From Oscillospiraceae bacterium (GTDB lineage: Bacteria; Bacillota; Clostridia; Oscillospirales; Ruminococcaceae): DNA of 64,000 nt. Positions 25,153-33,934 of this stretch are shown piece after piece. Both the position numbers and the translations under genes were made by a program. The stretch is from contig JAEEIA010000056.1 of NCBI GenBank assembly GCA_016281125.1, positions 116,070-180,069 on the forward strand. Direction: 5' to 3'. Every line of letters begins with the position of its first letter. The stretch's first letter is position 1. The notes beneath the pieces were generated by a model that saw only the letters and a program-made list of their open reading frames with translations, did no database searches and was not told the origin of the DNA.

Positions 25153-25181
25153 TTGACAAACGCCCCGCCCTGTGCTATACT
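25153..25181 (+). promoter_or_regulatory. Promoter of the FHA-SEDS-PBP operon
   Basis: TTGACA (25153-25158), 17 bases, TATACT (25176-25181). Confidence 0.92.
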
Positions 25182-25221
25182 ACTAAGAAAAGAAACCGGA
25201 CAACCAGAAAGGAATTTGCAT

Positions 25222-25674
25222 ATGGATCTGACACCGTTGTTTGAGCAGTACCCGTTTCTGCGGGAGGCTGCGACGGCGTTTGTCGTCATATTTGTAGACA
25301 TCTGCGCGCTCGTCATCCTGCTCGCGGCCGGACGGGAACGCCGCCGCGGCGACAGGGGCTGGGCGCAGGAAAGCCGCGGCTACATGCTCGCCTGCGAGGG
25401 CACCCTGTATCCGCTGGGCGCCGCAGAAATCCTGATCGGACGCCACCCCGCCGCAGACATCCGCTTCTCGGATACGGAGGTTTCGCGCTTTCATGCGCTG
25501 CTCTGCCTGTCGGGCGGCAAATGGCAGATTGAGGACATCGGCGCGCAGAACGGCGTGCTCGTCAACGGACGGCGCATCGCCAAGCCCTGCACGCTCCACC
25601 AGAATGATGCGATTCAGATCGGCAAGCACCGCATGACCGTCGTCAAGGGCTCCGGAAAGGGTGTGATCGAATGA
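25222..25674 (+). CDS. Membrane-anchored FHA-domain protein
   Basis: 150 residues: a short extracellular N-terminus, one membrane helix (about 16-40), then an FHA domain (about 60-145), which binds phosphothreonine peptides. Core FHA residues are present: GRHPAADIRFSDTEVSRFHALL (Arg, Ser and His) and NGVLVNGRRI. The ATG at 25222 has AGAAAGGAAT before it. The stop overlaps the SEDS gene start (ATGA). By analogy with FhaB next to FtsW/PbpA in Actinobacteria it may connect Ser/Thr kinase signalling to wall synthesis; no kinase is in the window. Confidence 0.9.
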   Translation: MDLTPLFEQYPFLREAATAFVVIFVDICALVILLAAGRERRRGDRGWAQESRGYMLACEGTLYPLGAAEILIGRHPAADIRFSDTEVSRFHALLCLSGGKWQIEDIGAQNGVLVNGRRIAKPCTLHQNDAIQIGKHRMTVVKGSGKGVIE

Positions 25675-26939
25675 CACAGACCAAAATCAAGCCGGTATCC
25701 CACCCGTTCCTGCTGCTGCTCGTGCTGATTGCGCACTCCGCCATGATGCTGCTGGTCGCGCTGTCCTTCGGCGTCACGCCGGAGGTCGTCAAGCTCGCGT
25801 GCATCGTCCTGACATCGGATTTCGTCGGCTCAATCATCCTGCAATTCGTCCAGCGCGAGGCCTGCACCGTGGATACAGTTCTGCTGCTCGTGCTCGGCAT
25901 GAGTACCATTTACCAGTCCTGCTTCGGCGGGCTGGAATTTGCAACGAAGCATTTTGCCTTCGGCGTCGGCGCATTTCTGATGTGCCAGGCGTCCTATGTC
26001 GTCACGCGCAACCCGTACCGCGCAGAGCGCTTAAAGCCGCTGTGGTACGTGCTGTTCTTCGTGCTGATCGCCGCAATCCGCTTCCTGACGGGTTCGCGCG
26101 GCCTTTGGATCGACCTCGGCTTCATCACGATCCAGCCGTCTGAATTCGTCAAGCCGGTGTTCGTGCTGATCTGCGCCAGTTCAATCCGCACACAGCTGAA
26201 AAAATCGTCGCTGCTCGGCATTCATTTCGTACCGGATAACCTGCTGGTGATTCTCTGCACGGGCGTCATTGCGGTGCTGCAATGGTGGTGCCGCGACCTC
26301 GGTTCCCTGCCGACCTTCCTTGCGGTGGCAGGCTTTGCGTTCCTGCTCCGCTTCTGTTATCTGCGCGAGAAAATATCCGTCCGCCTGATGGTCTTTCTGA
26401 TTCTCTGCGTCTGTGCCGCGGCAGTCTTTGCATGGAAAATGGCACCGGCCTACGTGCAGGAGCGTCTGCACTCCGATATCTGGGCAGATATGTCCGGCAC
26501 GGGCTATCAGCAGGTCAAGGCGCTGACGGCCATCGCGGAGGGCGGCTGGTTCGGCAAGGGTGCCGGAAACGGTTCGCTCGTCCATGTCGCCGCGTCCAGA
26601 ACGGACATTGTGTTCTCGACAATCTGCGAGGAATGGGGACTGTTCACGGCGATGATGACCGTCATTCTCGTGCTGTTCCTGCCCGCTTCGATCCTGACGG
26701 TGCCGCCGCGCAGCTATTATCACTCCGGACTGGCAGTCGGTGTCGCAGCGGTGTTCATGGTGCAGATGACGCTCAATATCTTCGGCTCCTGCAACCTGAT
26801 TCCGTTCACCGGCGTCACGATCCCGTTTATCTCGCAGGGCGGCAGCTCGATGCTCGCAAGCGGCATTCTGGCAGGCTTCCTCAAGGCGGCGCAGGCACCT
26901 GTCCTGACGGACAGAAGCGCTGTGAAGGGAGGCAAGTGA
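25671..26939 (+). CDS. SEDS-family peptidoglycan polymerase (FtsW/RodA/SpoVE-like)
   Basis: 422 residues with about ten membrane helices; polymerises lipid II into glycan strands together with a class B PBP. Typical segments are GSRGLWIDLGFITIQPSEFVKP, CRDLGSLPTFLAV (family Asp-Leu-Gly), GYQQVKALTAIAEGGWFGKG and LIPFTGVTIPFISQGGSSM near the end. It overlaps the FHA gene by four bases and is one base from the PBP gene, so the polymerase-transpeptidase pair is probably made in equal amounts. Which of FtsW, RodA or SpoVE it is cannot be decided. Confidence 0.93.
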   Translation: MTQTKIKPVSHPFLLLLVLIAHSAMMLLVALSFGVTPEVVKLACIVLTSDFVGSIILQFVQREACTVDTVLLLVLGMSTIYQSCFGGLEFATKHFAFGVGAFLMCQASYVVTRNPYRAERLKPLWYVLFFVLIAAIRFLTGSRGLWIDLGFITIQPSEFVKPVFVLICASSIRTQLKKSSLLGIHFVPDNLLVILCTGVIAVLQWWCRDLGSLPTFLAVAGFAFLLRFCYLREKISVRLMVFLILCVCAAAVFAWKMAPAYVQERLHSDIWADMSGTGYQQVKALTAIAEGGWFGKGAGNGSLVHVAASRTDIVFSTICEEWGLFTAMMTVILVLFLPASILTVPPRSYYHSGLAVGVAAVFMVQMTLNIFGSCNLIPFTGVTIPFISQGGSSMLASGILAGFLKAAQAPVLTDRSAVKGGK

Positions 26940-26940
26940 T

Positions 26941-28368
26941 ATGGCAAAAAAGCAGCAAAAGACACGCACGAATGCCCCGCAGCTGGATATTTCCGCGCCG
27001 GCCAGCATGCGCAGAGCCGGAAAATGGACGGCGCTGCTGCTGTCGTGCTTTCTCGCGGCGCTGGTGTATCTCGGCTATACGCTGATTTCCGAAGCACCGC
27101 TTTACATGGCAAAATCCGGCAAGACGACCTACGGAACCGTCTGCGACCGGAACGGCGACGTGCTGTTTGACGGCAGCCAGCCGCTGACGAATTACGCGCC
27201 GGGACAGTTCGCGGACGTCGGCAACCTGATCGGTGATACGAGCGGTCAGATGTCCAATACCGTCGTCGCCAAGCATCTGCCGGAGCTGGCAAATTACAGC
27301 TTCACCTACGGCAACGAGGCGGGCTCGGCATCCCTGACGACAACGCTTTCCCACGCTGCAAACCGCGCAGTCTACTACGCATTCGGCGAAAAAAACGGCG
27401 CGGCCATTGCGTACAACTGGAAGACCGGCGAGATTCTGGTCTGTGTCAGCCGTCCCTGCGTGGACATCGCACAGGGCTACGCAAATCTTGAAAATATGGC
27501 GCCGGGCAGCCTGCTCTGCAAAGCCTTTTTCCCGACCGTTCCCGGCTCGACGCAGAAGGTTTCGACACTGCTCGCCGCCTATGAATCGGCGGGCGTACAG
27601 GCAGTCAATGCACTGGAATACACCTGCGAGGGCAAATGGACGAATGCGGGCGGCGACACGATCAACTGCCACCAGATCTACGGCCACGGCACGCAGAATC
27701 TGCTGCAAGGCTTTGAGAACAGCTGCAACCCGTATTTTGCACAGCTCGTGCAGTCGGGCATCGTTCCGCTTTCCTCGATCATCGGGACATATACCCGCAT
27801 GGGCTATTCCGTCAACGGACAGAAGGCAAACCCGCTGAATCTGGACGGCATCACGATCAGTCCGGCATCGACCAGGCTCAGCGACCCGCAGAATTTTGAA
27901 ACCCAGTGGGGCGCGCTCGGACAGGGCAAAACGCTCGTCAGCCCGTATCAGCTGATGCTGTGGCAGGGCGCAATCGCAAACGGCACGGGCTCGGCGGTGC
28001 AGCCGTATCTGGTCAGCAAAAAAACGTCCCCCACCGGTGAAACCGTTGACATCGCATTCCACGGCTCGACCCCGCAGATGTTCACACCGGCTGCGGCGCA
28101 GGGCGTCAAAGAGATTGAAACGCAGAATGCCGCAGATCATTACTATGTGTCGTTTGACGGCTACAACTGCGGCTGCAAGAGCGGCACGGCGCAGGTCAAC
28201 GACAACGGCCGCGAATACGAAAACTCGCTGCTGGCGGGCTTCTGTCTGGATGACCGCGCACCGGTCGCATTCTGCATTCTGATCGAGGAACGGAACAGCT
28301 GGGATGTTTCCACCGCACAGATCGCAAAGGTTCTGCTGGACAATGTTTCCGGCATCTGCAACGAATAA
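26941..28368 (+). CDS. Class B penicillin-binding protein (PbpA-like transpeptidase)
   Basis: 475 residues; one N-terminal membrane helix (about 28-50), a short N-terminal region and a transpeptidase domain. All three active-site motifs are present: STQK in PGSTQKVST (SxxK, nucleophile Ser), SCN in FENSCNPYF (SxN) and KSGTAQV (KTG-type). It is short for a class B PBP, like actinobacterial PbpA, and its place after FHA and SEDS matches that arrangement. Crosslinks peptidoglycan outside the membrane. Confidence 0.92.
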   Translation: MAKKQQKTRTNAPQLDISAPASMRRAGKWTALLLSCFLAALVYLGYTLISEAPLYMAKSGKTTYGTVCDRNGDVLFDGSQPLTNYAPGQFADVGNLIGDTSGQMSNTVVAKHLPELANYSFTYGNEAGSASLTTTLSHAANRAVYYAFGEKNGAAIAYNWKTGEILVCVSRPCVDIAQGYANLENMAPGSLLCKAFFPTVPGSTQKVSTLLAAYESAGVQAVNALEYTCEGKWTNAGGDTINCHQIYGHGTQNLLQGFENSCNPYFAQLVQSGIVPLSSIIGTYTRMGYSVNGQKANPLNLDGITISPASTRLSDPQNFETQWGALGQGKTLVSPYQLMLWQGAIANGTGSAVQPYLVSKKTSPTGETVDIAFHGSTPQMFTPAAAQGVKEIETQNAADHYYVSFDGYNCGCKSGTAQVNDNGREYENSLLAGFCLDDRAPVAFCILIEERNSWDVSTAQIAKVLLDNVSGICNE

Positions 28369-28379
28369 GGAGGCTGTAT

Positions 28380-28871
28380 ATGGACAAGCGCGAACACGAG
28401 GAGAGCATCACGCTGCTCGGCAATCAGCACACAAAATATCCGTCGGACTATGATCCTTCCGTGCTGGAAACCTTTGAGAACAAGCATCCGGACAGGGATT
28501 ACTTCGTCAAATTCAACTGCCCGGAGTTCACAAGCCTCTGCCCGATCACGGGACAGCCTGATTTCGCCACGATTTATATTTCGTATGTGCCGCGGATCAA
28601 AATGGTGGAGAGCAAATCGCTGAAGCTGTATCTGTTCAGCTTCCGCAACCACGGCGATTTCCATGAGGACTGCGTCAACATCATCATGAATGATCTGATC
28701 CGGCTCATGGAACCGGCCTATATCGAGGTCTGGGGCAAGTTCCTTCCGCGCGGCGGCATCTCGATTGATCCGTACTGCAATTACGGCCGTCCCGGCACCA
28801 AATGGGAACAGGTCGCATGGGATCGCCTGACGCATCATGACATGTATCCCGAGCAGGTCAACAACCGCTGA
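28380..28871 (+). CDS. queF: preQ0 reductase QueF (NADPH-dependent 7-cyano-7-deazaguanine reductase)
   Basis: 163-residue short-type QueF that reduces preQ0 to preQ1 with NADPH, the step after QueC. The catalytic Cys is in [13 protein letters not shown], and the family ESKSLKLY...FRNHGDFHE block is intact. It begins 11 bases after the PBP stop with AAGGAGGC upstream, so it appears to be transcribed with the wall genes rather than with queDEC. Confidence 0.96.
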   Translation: MDKREHEESITLLGNQHTKYPSDYDPSVLETFENKHPDRDYFVKFNCPEFTSLCPITGQPDFATIYISYVPRIKMVESKSLKLYLFSFRNHGDFHEDCVNIIMNDLIRLMEPAYIEVWGKFLPRGGISIDPYCNYGRPGTKWEQVAWDRLTHHDMYPEQVNNR

Positions 28872-28949
28872 ACAAACCACGCCTGACGGCTTGGCACGTA
28901 ATCTGCTTGCATCTTTTCCGCCATCTTGCGCACCAGATTTATTCAGCGG

Positions 28950-29124
28950 TTCCTTAAGAATCACATTATGATGAAAGTGATGCATTTTCTTCACATTTCT
29001 ATATTGTGGGATTCCAAAGGGATCGTATCCCTTTGGCGGGTTTGGTGAGTTTGCGGTGCAAACTCATAGCGAAGCGGGCGAGAGTCCCATTCAAAATCAT
29101 CGCACAGCGATACCTTTTTCAACA
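28950..29124. repeat. Intergenic repeat A3, a family A/B hybrid
   Basis: Starts like family A (TTAAGAATCACATTATGATG, TCTATATTGTGGGATTCC) with a perfect hairpin 2 (29014-29036). At the hairpin-1 position it has an unrelated but perfectly paired stem, GAGTTTGC with GCAAACTC. It then ends like family B (ATCGC/GCGAT hairpin, GATACCTTTTTCAACA). It occupies the gap after queF; 28872-28949 shows no clear feature. Confidence 0.75.
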
Positions 29125-29127
29125 TAC

Positions 29128-29156
29128 GCCCCCGTTCCGGAGAAAGGAACGGGGGC
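29128..29156 (+). terminator. Hairpin terminator before the response regulator
   Basis: Eleven-base-pair stem GCCCCCGTTCC with GGAACGGGGGC; the following AGTTTGCATTTTT is T-rich and also contains the -35 box of the next gene. Confidence 0.8.
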
Positions 29157-29159
29157 AGT

Positions 29160-29188
29160 TTGCATTTTTCCGCAAAATATGCTATACT
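29160..29188 (+). promoter_or_regulatory. Promoter of the response regulator gene
   Basis: TTGCAT (29160-29165), 17 bases, TATACT (29183-29188). Confidence 0.82.
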
Positions 29189-29226
29189 GTACCATATATG
29201 ACATTCGGGGAACGGGGGTTCAAAGC

Positions 29227-29889
29227 ATGGCACATATTCTTGTGATTGACGACGATGCCGACATCGGCAACCTGCTGGAGGAAACACTGACCGCACAGGG
29301 ATACACGGTTTCGCGGGCATATTCCGGCACCGAGGCGCTCCTGCGTCTGGAGGGGCAGAAGCCGGATCTGGTGCTGCTGGATCTGATGCTGCCGGGGCTT
29401 TCCGGCGAGCAGCTTCTGCCGCAGATCAAAGGAATCCCGGTTATCATCGTCAGCGCAAAGATTGATACGGAAAACAAGGTTTCGCTGCTGCTGGGCGGCG
29501 CCGCGGATTATATCACCAAGCCGTTTCATATGAAGGAACTGCTGGCGCGCGTTGCGGTACAGCTTCGCGGAAGAACAACGAATCCCGCTGCGGCGCAGAG
29601 CTTTGCAGACCTGACACTCAGCGGGGACGCGCCGCTGGTTTCGGTCTGCGGCAGCGACATCCGCCTGACGCGCACGGAGCACGCAATCTTAAAGCTGCTG
29701 CTGCGCAATGCAGAGCAGGTTGTGACGAAATCCGCCGTGCTCGATCAGATTGCGCCGGATACACCGGACTGCACGGAAACCTCGTTAAAGCAGCATATCA
29801 GCAATCTCCGCAGAAAACTCCGCGCCGCGGGCAGCGTGTGCAATATCGAAGCGGTCTGGGGCATCGGCTTCCGGCTGCACAGGGAATGA
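29227..29889 (+). CDS. OmpR-family response regulator
   Basis: 220 residues. Receiver domain (1-115) with acidic pocket IDDDAD, phospho-acceptor Asp in LVLLDLMLPG and Lys in YITKPFH; winged-helix DNA-binding domain (about 130-220) ending LKQHISNLRRKLR...VWGIGFRL. GGGGTTCAAAGC precedes the ATG at 29227. It heads a locus of ABC transporter, three permeases and a sensor kinase, the layout of antimicrobial-peptide sensing and export modules. Confidence 0.94.
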   Translation: MAHILVIDDDADIGNLLEETLTAQGYTVSRAYSGTEALLRLEGQKPDLVLLDLMLPGLSGEQLLPQIKGIPVIIVSAKIDTENKVSLLLGGAADYITKPFHMKELLARVAVQLRGRTTNPAAAQSFADLTLSGDAPLVSVCGSDIRLTRTEHAILKLLLRNAEQVVTKSAVLDQIAPDTPDCTETSLKQHISNLRRKLRAAGSVCNIEAVWGIGFRLHRE

Positions 29890-29898
29890 CGCAGAATC

Positions 29899-29938
29899 TT
29901 TACGGAATCTTTACGGTTTTGCTGACCGTTTTCTTTAC
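29899..29938 (+). promoter_or_regulatory. TTTAC direct repeats before the ABC genes
   Basis: TTTAC occurs at 29899, 29910 and 29934, spaced 11 and 24 bases (one and about two helical turns), as expected for dimers of an OmpR-type regulator; ATCTTTACGG is repeated exactly in the first two. The linked response regulator is the obvious candidate. Confidence 0.55.
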
Positions 29939-29976
29939 ACTTCTGTGATATGATCATAACAGAAGGAGGGATCCAT

Positions 29977-30906
29977 ATGGATTATGTACTGACAACCAAT
30001 GCAATTTCCAAGCGATACGGCAAAAACAAGGCACTTGATGCGCTCACGATGCACATTCCGAAGGGCGCGGTCTACGGCTTCGTCGGCAGAAACGGCGCCG
30101 GAAAGACCACCACAATCCGTGTGATCTGCGGCTTGCAGGAGCCGACCGAGGGCGACTACATGCTCTACGGCGTCAGCTCAAAGGAGGCGGCGATTTTCGA
30201 TGTGCGCAAGCGGATCGGCGCGGTTGTGGAAAAGCCCGCATTTTACGGTGACCTCTCCGCAAAGAAGAATCTCGAAATGCAGTATACACTGCTCGGAATG
30301 CCGTCCTTTGAGGGCATCGACGCGCTGCTGAAGCTGGTCGGCCTTGCCGATACCGGAAAGAAAAAGGCGCGGAACTTCTCGCTCGGCATGAAGCAGCGCC
30401 TCGGCATTGCAATGGCGCTGTGCGGCAAGCCGGATTTCCTGATTCTCGACGAGCCGGTCAACGGCCTGGATCCGCAGGGCATCATCGAAATCCGCGAGCT
30501 GATTCTCAAGCTGAACCGCGAAAAGAATATCACGGTGCTGATTTCCAGTCACATTCTGGATGAGCTTTCCCGCCTGGCAACGCATTACGGCTTCATCGAC
30601 AAGGGACATCTTGTGCAGGAAATCAGCGCGGCGGAGCTGGAAAAGAAATGCCGCAAATATCTGCATGCGGTCGTCAGCGATACCGCACTGCTGGCGCGCG
30701 CACTGGAACCGACCGGCACGGACTACGAGATTCTCTCCGAGCAGACCGCGAATCTCTACGGCGAATTCCGCATCTCCGAGCTGACCAAGCTGCTGGAGGC
30801 AGAAGGCTGCGAGCTGATCTCCGTGACGGAGCAGGAGGAAAGCCTCGAAAACTACTTCATCAATCTGGTCGGGGATCCGAGCCAGGAGGGGGGCGCTTCC
30901 AAATGA
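29977..30906 (+). CDS. ABC transporter ATP-binding protein
   Basis: 309 residues. Walker A GRNGAGKTTT, signature FSLGMKQRL, Walker B FLILDEP and switch His in LISSHIL are intact; the C-terminal 80 residues are the usual bacitracin/lantibiotic-type extension. The start is set at 29977 after AGAAGGAGGG; the ATG at 29950 lies upstream of that site. Its stop overlaps the first permease (ATGA). Probably exports or detoxifies a peptide together with the three permeases. Confidence 0.95.
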   Translation: MDYVLTTNAISKRYGKNKALDALTMHIPKGAVYGFVGRNGAGKTTTIRVICGLQEPTEGDYMLYGVSSKEAAIFDVRKRIGAVVEKPAFYGDLSAKKNLEMQYTLLGMPSFEGIDALLKLVGLADTGKKKARNFSLGMKQRLGIAMALCGKPDFLILDEPVNGLDPQGIIEIRELILKLNREKNITVLISSHILDELSRLATHYGFIDKGHLVQEISAAELEKKCRKYLHAVVSDTALLARALEPTGTDYEILSEQTANLYGEFRISELTKLLEAEGCELISVTEQEESLENYFINLVGDPSQEGGASK

Positions 30907-31931
30907 GAGCGCTTCTGAAAACGAATTTACGGCGGTATTTCACGCACCCGCTGTTCTGGCTTGCAATACTCTTTTCAGCCGGTGCCGGTGTGATGGATGT
31001 GTATTTTTCCCTCGGGCAGGAACTGTTCCTGATGCTCGATGATTTTACCTTTCTGCTTGTGCTGTTTGCACAGGCGATTCTGCTGTCCGTGATTGTGACC
31101 TCGCAGCACAAGGACGGCGTGTTCCGGAACAAGGTCATCGCGGGCAATCCGAAGGGGCGCATTTTCCTTGCGGAGCTGCTGGCCGCACTGCCGGTTTCTG
31201 CGGCGCTGTTTGCTGCCTGCATGCTGCCGATCTGCGTCATGGCATACCGGCCGCTCCGGGAGCTTCCGGCTGCGCGGCTGCTTGCCGCCGCAGGTGTGCT
31301 GCTGCTGATCTATTTCTCCTTTGCGGCACTGACGGTCTTTCTCTGCTCGCGGATGCGCGGCCGGATTCCGACCATGCTCCTGTGCTTCGGCGCAGTCTTT
31401 CTGCTGTATGCACTGAGCTATACCTGCAATGATTACCTGCACGCGCCGGAAATGCTGGAGATCGTGCTGGATGAACCGAGCACGGACGGCTCCGTTTCCG
31501 TGACATCTTCCGGACAGCGTTACAGTACGATTCACGTTGCGATGCCGCCGGAAACCAGCGCGCACTGGAACGCAGAGGATCAGCTTGTGGATCAGGGCGG
31601 CAACCTGCTTGACCTTTACGGCGAACCGCTTGATCCGATGTACAAGCCGATCGTGCGGATTTCTCCGAATCCGCAGTATGTCAGCGGCCCCGTGCGGATT
31701 ATCCTGAGTGTGATCGACTGCCTGAACCCGGTCCGCCCGCTGGATGCCGCAACTGCGCAGTATTGTTACGAAAAGAATGCAGACACGACGGCCGAAATGC
31801 TGAAACAGGATCAGCAGTACCGCGATTTGCAGTTTGAACTGCTCCCGCAGTATCTGCCGTGGCAGCTTGGCGTGTTTGCGGCGCTCGGGATCCTCGGCTG
31901 GCTTCTGTTCCGGAGAAAGGAGCTGGTCTGA
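30903..31931 (+). CDS. ABC-2-type permease, first of three paralogues
   Basis: 342 residues starting MRALLKTNLRRYFTHPLFW. Membrane helices cluster at 15-175 (about five) with one at the end (LGVFAALGILGWLLF) after a roughly 130-residue probably extracytoplasmic loop, then RRKELV. SQHKDGVFRNKVIAG matches the cytoplasmic coupling segment TQHKDGILRSKIIAG of the next paralogue. The larger open frame starting at 30648 is rejected since it runs inside the ATPase gene. Confidence 0.88.
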   Translation: MRALLKTNLRRYFTHPLFWLAILFSAGAGVMDVYFSLGQELFLMLDDFTFLLVLFAQAILLSVIVTSQHKDGVFRNKVIAGNPKGRIFLAELLAALPVSAALFAACMLPICVMAYRPLRELPAARLLAAAGVLLLIYFSFAALTVFLCSRMRGRIPTMLLCFGAVFLLYALSYTCNDYLHAPEMLEIVLDEPSTDGSVSVTSSGQRYSTIHVAMPPETSAHWNAEDQLVDQGGNLLDLYGEPLDPMYKPIVRISPNPQYVSGPVRIILSVIDCLNPVRPLDAATAQYCYEKNADTTAEMLKQDQQYRDLQFELLPQYLPWQLGVFAALGILGWLLFRRKELV

Positions 31932-33026
31932 ATGAAGCATCTGCTGAAAACCGATCTCCGGCGCTTTCTGACGCACCCGCTGTTCATCGGCATTCTCATC
32001 ATATACGCTGTCAGCCATGTGTATATGCTTTTGCAGCTGATTATCATTAACCGTTCGCGGTTCCATGTCGATCCGATGCTCTGCATGGCAGTTATCATGA
32101 TTCAGTCTGCACTGCTGTCCCTGCTGATTACAACGCAGCACAAGGACGGCATTCTCCGGAGCAAGATAATCGCGGGCTATTCCAGGCGGCAGATCTTCCT
32201 TTCGGCGCTGCTTGCTGCCGGGGCGGTTTCCCTGATCCTGTATATCGCCTTTCTGCCTGCTGCGCTGCTGGTCGCATATGATCCCGTCCGGGAGATTCCG
32301 CGTCAATATCTCGTGACGGCGGCGGTCAGCATTCTGCTGATGCATCTCTGCACCGCAGCGGTCAATGTCACGCTGAGCCTGCTCATGCGCGGGCGGCTGC
32401 TCTCGCTGCTGATCGGCGTCGGTTCGGTCAGCCTGCTGGCCTTCACGGGCGTCATCCTTACGGACATGCTCTGGTATCCCTGCCGGATCATCAGAGAGAT
32501 CAGGGAGCTGGATCAGGAGCCGGACCCGGATGATTATCAAGCCTACTACAACGACCGGATGCGGAGCGAGGGCGACATCGGATACGAGTATTTTTCGGTT
32601 GCAAAGAAATACGGCGCACACTGGAACGAGGAGGGCATCCTTGTCAGCAGCGACGGCGTACCGTTCAGCCATAATCATAAGCCGTATGATGCGGAGGATC
32701 TTTCCCGGAAAATTGAAGAAGGATTACCGGCGGAGGGGATCTATGTTTACCGGGATTATGATGTGCAGGGTGCGCCGCGCGGCGCATTCCGCAGCGTTCT
32801 GAAAGGGCTGCGGTTCGTAAATCCCTACGCCCCGCTGATCTACGCTGCGGAACAGATTGACTTTGAGCCAATGAGTGACCGCTCTCCGCTGTACACTGAA
32901 TCCCGCACGGCCGAACGAAAAGAATGGAATAATAAAATTGTACCGCATCTGTATGCCCTGCCGGTTCTGACGCTGCTGTTCAGCGCCGCCGGTGTATGGC
33001 TGTTCCGGAGAAAGGAGTTATTTTGA
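31932..33026 (+). CDS. ABC-2-type permease, second of three paralogues
   Basis: 364 residues starting MKHLLKTDLRRFLTHPLFI directly after the previous stop. Same plan as its neighbour: about five helices in the first half, a large loop (GAHWNEEGILVSSDG, comparable to SAHWNAEDQLVDQGG in the first), and a terminal helix followed by RRKELF. Tandem gene duplication is evident from the conserved ends. Confidence 0.88.
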   Translation: MKHLLKTDLRRFLTHPLFIGILIIYAVSHVYMLLQLIIINRSRFHVDPMLCMAVIMIQSALLSLLITTQHKDGILRSKIIAGYSRRQIFLSALLAAGAVSLILYIAFLPAALLVAYDPVREIPRQYLVTAAVSILLMHLCTAAVNVTLSLLMRGRLLSLLIGVGSVSLLAFTGVILTDMLWYPCRIIREIRELDQEPDPDDYQAYYNDRMRSEGDIGYEYFSVAKKYGAHWNEEGILVSSDGVPFSHNHKPYDAEDLSRKIEEGLPAEGIYVYRDYDVQGAPRGAFRSVLKGLRFVNPYAPLIYAAEQIDFEPMSDRSPLYTESRTAERKEWNNKIVPHLYALPVLTLLFSAAGVWLFRRKELF

Positions 33027-33916
33027 GAGCGCTGCTTCGGGCAGGTCTGCGGCGCGACCTGCACAGTATTTACACCTATCTCGCGCTGGCCGTCAGCTTT
33101 CTCTGCGGGCTGCTCCCGATGTGGATGATGCTGAATTACAATCCGATGATCCGGGACACGACATTTCCTGTAACGGTCACGCTGCTGATTGCCGGGGAAG
33201 CAGTTTCTTCGGCGCTGCTGCTGCTGCGCGGCGCACTGGAGCACGACAGCGGCATGATCCGCAACCGTCTGATCGGCGGTGCCTCCAAGGGTGAGGTTCT
33301 GCTCAGTGAGCTGATTCTGGCGGTCGGAATCTCGCTGATCCAGTGCCTGATTACCGCGGGCATGACGCTGTTCGGCGTGCTGCTGAGCGGCTGCGATATG
33401 AAAGAAAGCCTTGCAGCAAAGCTGCTTGCGGTCTGCCTGACCGGATACCTGTTCTTCGCGGTCGTCATGACGGTCGTGTGGTATTATTCCCCGCGTGCAT
33501 CCTTTGCGGTGATTGCCGGATGTGTCTTTTTCACAGTGATCGGCATGGGCGGCGCGATTCTCGCAGACCGTCTGGCGGAGCCGGAGCATTACAAGGTGTG
33601 GGTAGACGAAAAATTCGATGAGGAAGGCCGGCTGATCAGTCATCAGGAGCTCATCAACGACAATCCGCTGGCGATTCACGGCACGCTGCGCAAGGTCTGT
33701 GAGGCTGCGCAGGTCATGAATCCGCTGCAAACGCCGCCGAAGCTCTGCGACTATCTGGAAACGCAGCTGGAACCGGAGGGCTATCCGGAAAACCGTGCAG
33801 AAGAAAGGAAAGCGGAGCGCAGTCTGCTCCGGTACCGTCCCGCGGCGCTGTTCGGGCTGACGCTGCTGGTGTTTGCGGGCGGCATCCTGTTCGCCCCGAA
33901 AAAGAATTTCAACTGA
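33023..33916 (+). CDS. ABC-2-type permease, third of three paralogues (TTG start)
   Basis: 297 residues. The start is taken as TTG at 33023, which overlaps the previous stop, has AAAGGAG at a normal distance and yields (M)RALLRAGLRRDL, matching the N-termini of the other two; an ATG at 32996 lies inside the upstream gene. About six helices; the pairing segment is LEHDSGMIRNRLIGGASKGE. It ends with a helix and FAPKKNFN. Confidence 0.85.
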   Translation: MRALLRAGLRRDLHSIYTYLALAVSFLCGLLPMWMMLNYNPMIRDTTFPVTVTLLIAGEAVSSALLLLRGALEHDSGMIRNRLIGGASKGEVLLSELILAVGISLIQCLITAGMTLFGVLLSGCDMKESLAAKLLAVCLTGYLFFAVVMTVVWYYSPRASFAVIAGCVFFTVIGMGGAILADRLAEPEHYKVWVDEKFDEEGRLISHQELINDNPLAIHGTLRKVCEAAQVMNPLQTPPKLCDYLETQLEPEGYPENRAEERKAERSLLRYRPAALFGLTLLVFAGGILFAPKKNFN

Positions 33917-33934
33917 ACGAAAGGCGGTGCAGCA

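Noticed and set aside
24797..25244. Short frames encoding MQHLTHRRALDQRRAAL-type peptides
   Set aside because: They come from the 103-bp tandem repeat, whose length is not a multiple of three; no ribosome site or conserved frame.
30975..32678. 567-residue minus-strand frame
   Set aside because: Antisense to two permeases; Gln/His/Arg-rich composition is typical of a shadow frame.
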